DNA from: Spirochaetia bacterium
GTDB taxonomy: Bacteria; Spirochaetota; Spirochaetia; Treponematales; Breznakiellaceae
NCBI GenBank assembly: GCA_026002305.1
Contig: BOBI01000068.1
Coordinates: forward strand, 1 to 11,194
Length of the DNA stretch: 11,194 bases
Direction of reading: 5' to 3'
Part shown: positions 1 through 5,897 of the stretch, one piece after another
How the letters are laid out: each line of letters begins with the position of its first letter
How positions within the stretch are numbered: position 1 is the first letter of the stretch
Notes under the pieces: model-generated
Told to the model about the DNA's origin: nothing
Databases searched by the model: none
What the model saw: the letters and a program-made list of their open reading frames with translations, nothing else
Program-made: the position numbers and the translations under genes

Positions 1-21
1 ATACCGCGCAGCTTGCTGCGC
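1..21. repeat. REP-like hairpin repeat, copy 1
   Basis: The copy contains two perfect 7-nt arms, GCGCAGC (6-12) and GCTGCGC (15-21), separated by TT and preceded by ATACC. It matches the sequence at 92-112 at 17 of 21 positions, and all four differences are transitions. Read on the minus strand it is a hairpin followed by a GGTAT tail, which resembles bacterial REP units. The copy may continue beyond the window edge. The family assignment is inferred from shape only. Confidence 0.55.
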
Positions 22-71
22 TCTTCGGCGTTAAACCAAAACACACGTACAATCATTTCCTATACAACGAC

Positions 72-90
72 AGCTTTTTGAAAAAAAGCT
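72..90. repeat. A/T-rich hairpin
   Basis: AGCTTTTT (72-79) and AAAAAGCT (83-90) form a perfect 8-bp inverted repeat around GAA. It sits directly before REP-like copy 2. It is not a convincing terminator on either strand, because the stem is mostly A-T and no T-tract follows it. Confidence 0.5.
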
Positions 91-91
91 G

Positions 92-112
92 ATACCGCGT
101 GGCTCGCCGCGC
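92..112. repeat. REP-like hairpin repeat, copy 2
   Basis: This is the second copy of the 1-21 repeat, in the same orientation. The arms GCGTGGC (97-103) and GCCGCGC (106-112) still pair despite changes relative to copy 1: one A-T pair is replaced by G-C on both sides, and one C-G pair becomes a T-G wobble. Keeping the stem while changing its bases suggests the hairpin itself is maintained. An overlapping longer-range pairing, ACCGCG (94-99) with CGCGGT (110-115), is also possible. Confidence 0.55.
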
Positions 113-184
113 GGTAGTTCATTCATACATCTTATTATACCGCTAAACGCTGTCTGTGGCGACAACCACCGGAATATGTGGGGG

Positions 185-215
185 TGGTGAAAGACGCGCA
201 GCGCGGCTTTCACCA
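185..215. repeat. Long hairpin
   Basis: TGGTGAAAG (185-193) pairs perfectly with CTTTCACCA (207-215). After one A-G mismatch the stem continues with C195-G205, G196-C204, C197-G203 and G198-C202 around a CAG loop. An alternative pairing, ACCACC (165-170) with GGTGGT (183-188), would compete with it. No T-tract follows on either strand, so it is not an ordinary intrinsic terminator. Confidence 0.55.
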
Positions 216-233
216 GGGGGAGCCGCGTAGAAA

Positions 234-257
234 ACGCCAACACCCCTGTGTTAGCGT
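234..257. repeat. Hairpin with CCCT loop
   Basis: ACGC (234-237) and AACAC (239-243) pair with GTGTT (248-252) and GCGT (254-257) around a CCCT loop. One C-A mismatch interrupts the stem. It lies just outside the left arm of the long inverted repeat. No T-run follows it. Confidence 0.5.
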
Positions 258-265
258 CAAGCGCC

Positions 266-638
266 TTTGTTTCTGCTTTTGTTATATAGGCGGCGCACGG
301 TTTTATGCGCCAAAGGCATTTTTATTTCTTCATTTCTCGGAACGGCGGTAAAAGGTCAAAGGTTCTATAGCGCAGCGTGAAGGATGTATTTGTTCGGGAA
401 AACTAGTACGAATGGGGGAAACAGCTACCGCTGTTTTTCTACGTTCTTAAATCCAATACGCTCCTGCGTTATGTCGGTTAAACCGCTACTGGCGATTAAG
501 GAAAAGATAACGTCCGAATAGCACCAACGCGGAGCTATAGGTTCTTTGACCTTTTACCGTTTTTGTTTGTAATACAGAAATAAAAATGTTTTTGTATAAC
601 AGACCGCACGCCGTTTTTGTAGATAAGGCAGAAACAAA
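266..638. repeat. Long imperfect inverted repeat around a 148-nt core
   Basis: Perfectly complementary blocks lie in the same order on both sides. The 11-nt block at 266-276 pairs with 628-638, the 13-nt block at 317-329 with 576-588, the 16-nt block at 346-361 with 544-559, the 7-nt block at 365-371 with 534-540, and the 4-nt block at 375-378 with 527-530. The gaps between blocks are almost equal on the two sides (40 against 39, 16 against 16, 3 against 3, 3 against 3). In the 40-nt gap the arms still agree at about half the positions, including CGGCG and CGGT. The core (379-526) has small hairpins at 419-436, 458-469 and 475-485. It could be two diverged repeat copies head to head, a non-autonomous mobile element, or a structured RNA. 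No known RNA family was recognised. Confidence 0.6.
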
Positions 639-700
639 AATGCATGGAGCGGCAGTGCTTCCCCTTCTAAATTGGATTACACTTTTTTTTAAATTTGTTT

Positions 701-706
701 TATAAT
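701..706 (+). promoter_or_regulatory. -10 element for the nadK operon, leaderless type
   Basis: A perfect TATAAT lies 9 nt before the nadK ATG. The best -35 candidate is poor: ATTACA (676-681), with a 19-nt spacer that includes a T8 run. With transcription starting 6-8 nt after the -10 box, the mRNA would begin at or within a few bases of the start codon. This fits the absence of a Shine-Dalgarno sequence. The element would drive the whole five-gene cluster. It is inferred from motifs only. Confidence 0.55.
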
Positions 707-715
707 TAACGGTGA

Positions 716-1546
716 ATGAAAGTCCTTCTGGTTATAAATCAACAAAAATCGGCGTCCGTCATGCTTGCCAAAGAGATAAAAAATGAGCTTGGCAAACAGG
801 GGATGGAAACGCGGTTTTTTTCGTATACCGACAACCCTATTCTTGAAAGGGATTTTGACATTGCGCTTAGTTTGGGTGGCGATGGGACGGTGCTTTTTAC
901 GGCGCGTAGTGTTTCCGCGCTGGGGGTGCCTATCCTGCCGTTGAATCTTGGGACCTTGGGGTTTATCGCAAGCGTGCACCCGTCAAAATGGCTGGAGGTG
1001 TTTAACCGGTGGCGGGATAATAATGTAACTTTTTCCGAGAGGTTGATGCTTGATGTACACGTTGAACGTGCAGGGAAAACGGTTTTTTCCATGCCGGCTT
1101 TAAATGACGCGGTTATTTCCGCTTCGGGTATCGCAAAGACGATAAGGCTGGTGGCGCTTTCCAAGGAAATGCACGTTGGCAGCTACCGTTCCGACGGGCT
1201 TATCGCGGCTACCCCTACCGGTTCTACGGCTTATTGCGCGTCTGCCGGCGGCCCTATCCTTGATCCTGAAATGGAAGCGATTATTTTAAATCCTATTTGC
1301 CCTTTTACATTGCTTTACAGGCCGCTGGTATTGCCTCCTGATAAAATAACGGTTAAGGTTGAACCGGATCAGCGCAGCGGTGTTCTTTTGACCATAGACG
1401 GGCAGCTTACCGAAGCTCTTGAACCTAACGACCTTGTGATGATTCAAAGCGCGCCCTTTAAAGCGCGGTTTATTGCCTCCGGCCGCCATGCTTTTTTTAG
1501 CGCATTGCACTCCAAACTTGCAATGCTTGGGGGCGGCAATGCTTGA
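716..1546 (+). CDS. nadK: NAD kinase
   Basis: This cytoplasmic enzyme phosphorylates NAD with ATP (or polyphosphate in some members) to make NADP. The 276 residues are close to the usual bacterial length. The N-terminal domain carries the GGDGT motif at 54-58, followed by NLGTLGF at 77-83. An N-D pair follows at 130-131, where the family binds the dinucleotide. The hallmark stretch SDGLIAATPTGSTAY lies at 159-173 and is followed by AGGP. The ATG at 716 gives the natural N-terminus MKVLLVINQ, with its beta strand at the very start. No Shine-Dalgarno sequence precedes it, but TATAAT ends 9 nt upstream, so the transcript may be leaderless. The end overlaps recN by 8 nt. Base composition is G+C-richer than the later operon genes. 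The gene is also called ppnK. Confidence 0.96.
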   Translation: MKVLLVINQQKSASVMLAKEIKNELGKQGMETRFFSYTDNPILERDFDIALSLGGDGTVLFTARSVSALGVPILPLNLGTLGFIASVHPSKWLEVFNRWRDNNVTFSERLMLDVHVERAGKTVFSMPALNDAVISASGIAKTIRLVALSKEMHVGSYRSDGLIAATPTGSTAYCASAGGPILDPEMEAIILNPICPFTLLYRPLVLPPDKITVKVEPDQRSGVLLTIDGQLTEALEPNDLVMIQSAPFKARFIASGRHAFFSALHSKLAMLGGGNA

Positions 1547-3293
1547 AGAACTTTCGGTGCGCAATTTTGCCCTTATAGAAAACCTGGCGCTTACCTTTGA
1601 AAAGGGGCTTACGATTCTTACAGGCGAGACGGGCGCGGGCAAATCTATAATTGTGGGCAGTTTAAGTTTTTTGCTGGGCGCCAAGGCGGATTCATCATTT
1701 ATAAGAACGGGGTGCGAGGAAGCGGTTGTTTCGGCGGTTATCTTTATGGGCAAAAATAATGACGCCGTGAATTGGTTAAAGGGCCGTGATATTAAAGCGG
1801 AGGACGAGCGGGTAATTGTCAGGCGAAGCATTAAAACTAACGGGCGAAGCTCTATCTATGTACAAAATATTCCGGTAAGCCGCAGCGAGCTGTCTGACTT
1901 TATGTCGATCCTGTTTGATATTCACGGGCAGCACGAGCATGAATCGCTTTTGCGCAGGGAAAGCCACAGGCAATACCTTGACCGCTATGCGATGCTGGAA
2001 ACCGAAGCTATTGAGTTTAATAAAATATTCTTGGGGTTGGCCGATAAACGCAAGACGCTTGAAAACAGCGTTTCGTCTGAAAAAGAGCGGGATGCGCGTA
2101 TCGGGCTTCTGTCTTTTTGCATAGATGAAATTGAAAAAGCATCGATAAAAAGCGGTGAGATTCGAGCTTTGGAAGCGGAATCCGCGCGGCTTTCCTCTTT
2201 TGAAAAATTAACAGGGTTTGTAACAACGGGGGCCGCCTCTTTTTGCGAAGATGATGTTTCCGCTTTAAGTATGGTTAGAAAAACAAGGGCGTCATTTGAA
2301 AACGCGGCGTCCATTGATGCCGGTATCGAAGAAATTAGCCGACGTATTACAAATCTATTTTATGAAGCCGAGGATATAACCGGCGAAATTCGCGGGTATC
2401 TTGCCGCTTTAAGTTTTGATCCGGCGCGCCTCGAAATTGTTCAAGAGCGGCTTGCCCTTCTCTACCGCCTAAAAAAGAAATATGCGGACCCGAACAAAAC
2501 CGCCGGTATGCTAATAGAGGAAGAAGGCGAGGAAGCTATTTTAGCTTACAGAACCGCCGCCATTGCGGAAATAGAGGCGTTGAATTCATCCGCCGAGGAT
2601 CGGGAACATCTGCAAAACGAGATTAAAACACTTGAAAAGGAAATAGCGCTTCGCGCCGCGCGGCTTACCGAAAAACGTGAAAAGGCCGGTTTGAAACTTT
2701 CTGGTGTTGTGCGCGGCATATTAAAAAATTTAGGTATGGCGGGGGCTGCATTTTCCGTATCCATCGCGCCTAAGGGACCGATACAGGGCGGTAGTGCGCA
2801 GTTGACTTGCGGTCCGTGGGGCGCCGACGAGATTGAATTTATGCTTTCGGCGAATACGGGGGAGCCGCCGAGGGAGCTTGCGCGCATTGCGTCGGGCGGG
2901 GAGCTTTCCCGTGTTATGCTTGCTATAAAAACCGCCCTTATCGCGGATTCCGCGGAACACCAATCCGCGGACACGCTTATATTTGATGAAATTGATACCG
3001 GCATCGGCGGTGAAGTCGCCCTTGCCGTTGGCGAGTACCTATGGAAAATCGGCGGGATAAAACAAATATTCTGCGTAACACATCTTGCCAGTATCGCAAG
3101 CAGGGCTGATAATCATTTGAGGGTAGAAAAAATTACGGACGGGAAAAGAACCACCATCATTTTGAAAAATCTCTGCCGCATAGAAGAAAAAAAATCCGAA
3201 ATAGCGCGTATGTTGTCAGGTGACAAAGGAAAGACGGCGCTTGCCCACGCGGGCGAACTACTTGAGAAATACGGGGGCAGACGCAATGGTTAA
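1539..3293 (+). CDS. recN: DNA repair ATPase RecN
   Basis: RecN is an SMC-like ATPase that helps hold and process DNA at double-strand breaks. The 584 residues fit the family (about 550-590). Walker A GETGAGKS lies at 29-36, in the typical N-terminus MLEELSVRNFALIENL. The RecN-typical DIHGQHEHESLL lies about 100 residues further on. A middle section rich in Glu, Lys, Arg and Leu should form the coiled coil. Near the C-terminus come the signature SGGELSRVMLA, Walker B TLIFDEIDTGIGG and the VTHLASIA switch region. I chose the ATG at 1539 over the upstream in-frame ATG at 1473. It gives the family N-terminus, follows a G-rich ribosome-binding site, and overlaps nadK by 8 nt (ATGCTTGA). There is no sign of its own promoter or a LexA box, so expression probably follows nadK. 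Confidence 0.96.
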   Translation: MLEELSVRNFALIENLALTFEKGLTILTGETGAGKSIIVGSLSFLLGAKADSSFIRTGCEEAVVSAVIFMGKNNDAVNWLKGRDIKAEDERVIVRRSIKTNGRSSIYVQNIPVSRSELSDFMSILFDIHGQHEHESLLRRESHRQYLDRYAMLETEAIEFNKIFLGLADKRKTLENSVSSEKERDARIGLLSFCIDEIEKASIKSGEIRALEAESARLSSFEKLTGFVTTGAASFCEDDVSALSMVRKTRASFENAASIDAGIEEISRRITNLFYEAEDITGEIRGYLAALSFDPARLEIVQERLALLYRLKKKYADPNKTAGMLIEEEGEEAILAYRTAAIAEIEALNSSAEDREHLQNEIKTLEKEIALRAARLTEKREKAGLKLSGVVRGILKNLGMAGAAFSVSIAPKGPIQGGSAQLTCGPWGADEIEFMLSANTGEPPRELARIASGGELSRVMLAIKTALIADSAEHQSADTLIFDEIDTGIGGEVALAVGEYLWKIGGIKQIFCVTHLASIASRADNHLRVEKITDGKRTTIILKNLCRIEEKKSEIARMLSGDKGKTALAHAGELLEKYGGRRNG

Positions 3294-4101
3294 AACTACA
3301 AATGAAAGCCAGCAGCATTACAATGACAAAATACGCCCTTATGAAATTTCGATTGCAAAACTTCTTAAAACAGAACCGGATATTCTTAATGAATGCCGCA
3401 AAAGTCCTGAAACGGCGGCGGTTAAACTTTTTAATCTTTCAAATGATATGCTTAACCTTACCTCTAATTATCTTGTTATAAACGGAATATCTGTCTCTGT
3501 GTTAAACAATAAAAATGAAGATGCTCTTATGGAAGCAAAAAAATCATTATCAAAAGCAATTATTTATCTTGAAAATATCGTTACTTCAAGAATTGATGTT
3601 CCATATTCTGATTACGAAGAAAATTTATCCGAACTGGCGTCAATTGAACCTGAAAAAAGGTTGTTTCTTGTTAAAAAAACCGGTATAACATTGGACCTTC
3701 TTGAAAATGCTTTCGGGGATAATTCAAAATGGCGTTGGTCTTTTGTTGATCTTGAAGGACGTTTTTCTGCGGTTGCAAAAAACCTGTTGGATTTAAAACT
3801 GGCATTTGCAAATAATGATCCATCTTCGCCGAATTATGAAGCTCTCTTGCATCATACTTTTATCGTTAAACAATTATTATCAAAGACAGCAGATCGTTTC
3901 CATGACCGTTTTGAAGTTTCTACAAAAAGACCCGAAGATTTGCGCTGCGCGATAAGTTTTTTAGGCGCCCTAAAGCGTATTCTGGTTTTATTGAATAATG
4001 CGAATGAAGCTGAATCGATTACAAAAAAAATAGATGTATGGACAGGTATTCTTGAATCAATGGCTAATTCTTTTGTTAAGGACAAATCAAAAAACAAATA
4101 A
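3286..4101 (+). CDS. Hypothetical protein, 271 aa, in nadK-recN operon
   Basis: I do not recognise this protein. It has 271 residues, no signal peptide, no clear membrane segment and no nucleotide-binding or metal-binding motif. It is rich in Leu, Lys, Asn and Glu and looks mostly helical and cytoplasmic. The part starting RFHDRFEVSTKRPEDLRCA and the tryptophan stretch SKWRWSFVD look the most constrained. The ATG at 3286 overlaps the recN stop by 8 nt (ATGGTTAA) and has GGGGG 8 nt upstream. The in-frame ATG at 3220 lies well inside recN and is less likely. The sequence is strikingly A+T-rich: 60-base lines I counted were 22-37% G+C, against 38-63% in nadK-recN. Its position suggests co-translation with recN, but no function can be assigned. 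Confidence 0.82.
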   Translation: MVKTTNESQQHYNDKIRPYEISIAKLLKTEPDILNECRKSPETAAVKLFNLSNDMLNLTSNYLVINGISVSVLNNKNEDALMEAKKSLSKAIIYLENIVTSRIDVPYSDYEENLSELASIEPEKRLFLVKKTGITLDLLENAFGDNSKWRWSFVDLEGRFSAVAKNLLDLKLAFANNDPSSPNYEALLHHTFIVKQLLSKTADRFHDRFEVSTKRPEDLRCAISFLGALKRILVLLNNANEAESITKKIDVWTGILESMANSFVKDKSKNK

Positions 4102-4106
4102 TTCTA

Positions 4107-5897
4107 ATGAAGACAACAGACAAAAATAAAAGTTCATTTGCAGAATTTAAAACATTAAGTTCATATTTTTACCGTTACCGCTTTAAATACCTGGCAGGAT
4201 TTATCTGCCTGTTTACGGTTGATGCAGCACAGCTTTTAATTCCCCAGTTTACAAAACGTGCTATCGATATTATTTCCCTTGGTGATTTTTCGATCCGCTC
4301 TATTATAAAATTAAGCATTTGTATGGTTGCCGCTATGCTTGTCATTTCTTCCGGGCGTTTTTTATGGAGGCTCTTTATACACGGATCCTCAAGGCGCATA
4401 GAAGCGGAATTACGCGGTAAACTCTTTGATCATTTTTTAATTTTATCGTGGGACTTTTACCAGGAAAATAAAATAGGCGACCTTATTGCCCGCTCTACAA
4501 ATGATATAGGGGCTATACGCATGGCGATAGGCTGGGGATTTGTCGCCGGAATTGACGGCACGGTAATGGCTATTGCGTTAATAATTGTGATGTTTTTTCA
4601 ATCGTGGAATGTTGCCATTTTCGCAATCCTGCCGCTTCCCTTTATAACCATACTGATAATTATTTTTGGTAAAGCCGTTGGTAAACGTTTTGTGCGCGCG
4701 CAGGAGGCTTATTCCGGCTTAACCGAAACTGTACAGGAAACATTTGCCGGAAGCCGCGTTATAAAATCTTTTGTCAAAGAAGCGTGGTTTATAAAAAAGT
4801 TCGCGGGGAATAATGATGATTACCGTGCGGCGAGTATGTCGGTTGTTAAACTGCATGGTTTTTTTATGCCGCTTATTACATTTTTATCCGGTTTTACTTC
4901 GTTAATCGTAATTCTTGTAGGGGGACGGCGCGTTGTTATGGGGCTTATGAGCGCGGGTGATCTTGTAGCCCTTTTTACTTATGTTCAAATGCTTGTATGG
5001 CCTATGCTTGGCGCGGGTTTTACCGTGAATATTGTACAGCGCGGCGCGGTATCCCTGCGCAGGTTGAACGAAGTATTTAATAGTGAGCCTTCAATAAAAA
5101 ATATTGTTGATACAAAAAAAAATATTGAGACGCCTATCGCAAAAGTTGATAGCGCAGCCTTAAATATTATTGAAATAAAAAACCTTAACTTTGCATACCA
5201 GAAAAAAAATATTTTGAATGAAATAAATTTATCTGTAGAACAAGGCTCGTGGCTTGGCATACTCGGAAAAACCGGCTCCGGCAAATCGACATTTTTAAAA
5301 TTGCTGCCGCGCCTGCTGGACCCGCCCGATGCAAGCATTTTTATAAAAGGGCTTGATATAAAAAAATGGAATATCGGGGAACTTCGTTCACTTTTTGGCA
5401 TGAGTCCGCAGGATAGTTTTATGTTTTCAGATTCTATAAAAAGTAATATTCTATATGGAACCGATAATAAAAATATCAATATTAAAGACATAATCCATCT
5501 TGCTTCACTGGAGCGCGATATTGAAATATTTAACGAGCGTGAAAATACCGTTATCGGGGAACGCGGGCTTACCCTTTCAGGCGGTCAAAAACAACGTCTT
5601 TCAATAGCCCGCGCCGCCGTCAGTAATCCGGAAATTCTTCTTTTGGATGACTCTCTTTCCGCCGTTGATGCTGAAACCGAGACAAAAATAATAAAACAGC
5701 TTGAACATATGCGTAAAGGAAAGACAACAATAATTGTTTCGCATAAAGTTTCCGCGTTTACAAATGCCGGTAAGATAGCCGTTTTTGAAGATGGCAGGAT
5801 TGTTGAATGCGGCACACATGAACAACTGCTGGAATCAGGCGGTTATTACGCAAAGACGGCTAAACTTCAACAACTGGCAGGTGTTATTCATGGATGA
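4107..5897 (+). CDS. ABC exporter half-transporter, degenerate catalytic site (BmrC/TM287-like)
   Basis: This is an inner-membrane ABC exporter subunit with a type IV transmembrane fold fused to an ATPase domain (596 residues). Six membrane segments lie at roughly 27-45, 66-88, 140-163, 166-188, 252-273 and 283-305. The ATPase domain has Walker A GKTGSGKST (387-395), Q-loop Q435, signature LSGGQ (490-494), Walker B LLLDD (511-515) and H-loop H546. D515 stands where active exporters have the catalytic glutamate. This marks the degenerate half of heterodimeric drug or lipid exporters such as BmrC and TM287. The partner is the next gene, overlapping by 8 nt. The start lies 5 nt after the previous stop without a clear Shine-Dalgarno sequence, so re-initiation is likely. 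The substrate cannot be read from the sequence. Confidence 0.95.
   Translation: MKTTDKNKSSFAEFKTLSSYFYRYRFKYLAGFICLFTVDAAQLLIPQFTKRAIDIISLGDFSIRSIIKLSICMVAAMLVISSGRFLWRLFIHGSSRRIEAELRGKLFDHFLILSWDFYQENKIGDLIARSTNDIGAIRMAIGWGFVAGIDGTVMAIALIIVMFFQSWNVAIFAILPLPFITILIIIFGKAVGKRFVRAQEAYSGLTETVQETFAGSRVIKSFVKEAWFIKKFAGNNDDYRAASMSVVKLHGFFMPLITFLSGFTSLIVILVGGRRVVMGLMSAGDLVALFTYVQMLVWPMLGAGFTVNIVQRGAVSLRRLNEVFNSEPSIKNIVDTKKNIETPIAKVDSAALNIIEIKNLNFAYQKKNILNEINLSVEQGSWLGILGKTGSGKSTFLKLLPRLLDPPDASIFIKGLDIKKWNIGELRSLFGMSPQDSFMFSDSIKSNILYGTDNKNINIKDIIHLASLERDIEIFNERENTVIGERGLTLSGGQKQRLSIARAAVSNPEILLLDDSLSAVDAETETKIIKQLEHMRKGKTTIIVSHKVSAFTNAGKIAVFEDGRIVECGTHEQLLESGGYYAKTAKLQQLAGVIHG

Larger units (their letters stand above)
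1..715. other. Gene-free region rich in palindromes and repeats
   Basis: No open frame here resembles a protein. The frames that exist are short, lack ribosome-binding sites and run straight through hairpins. What the region does hold is structure: two copies of a 21-nt hairpin repeat (1-21 and 92-112), an A/T-rich hairpin (72-90), a long hairpin (185-215), a further hairpin (234-257), and an imperfect inverted repeat whose arms span about 266-378 and 527-638. No tRNA, rRNA or CRISPR signature was seen. A frame on the minus strand from an ATG at 56 to the window edge (MIVRVFWFNAEERSKLRG) is open for only 18 codons and cannot be judged. The nadK promoter lies at the right end of the region. 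Confidence 0.7.

Noticed and set aside
1..56. Start of a minus-strand gene (MIVRVFWFNAEERSKLRG)
   Set aside because: Only 18 codons are visible, GGA sits directly against the ATG, and the 3' part lies in a REP-like hairpin. It cannot be supported without the flanking sequence.
31..243. Minus-strand open frame of 70 codons in the left repeat region
   Set aside because: It runs through four hairpins, has no ribosome-binding site, and its composition (LPRGEPRG and similar) comes from palindromic repeats. It looks like repeat translation rather than a gene.
379..526. RNase P RNA, tmRNA, 6S RNA or group II intron in the core of the inverted repeat
   Set aside because: No conserved core sequences of these RNAs were found, and the sizes do not fit. 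The segment is left as an unassigned structured repeat.
683..690. T8 run as a terminator before nadK
   Set aside because: No stable G+C-rich stem precedes it. It lies between the candidate -35 and -10 boxes.
1473..1538. Upstream start for recN at 1473
   Set aside because: The added residues (MPPAAMLFLAHC...) lie within nadK in another frame and do not resemble the RecN N-terminus, which begins at the ATG at 1539.
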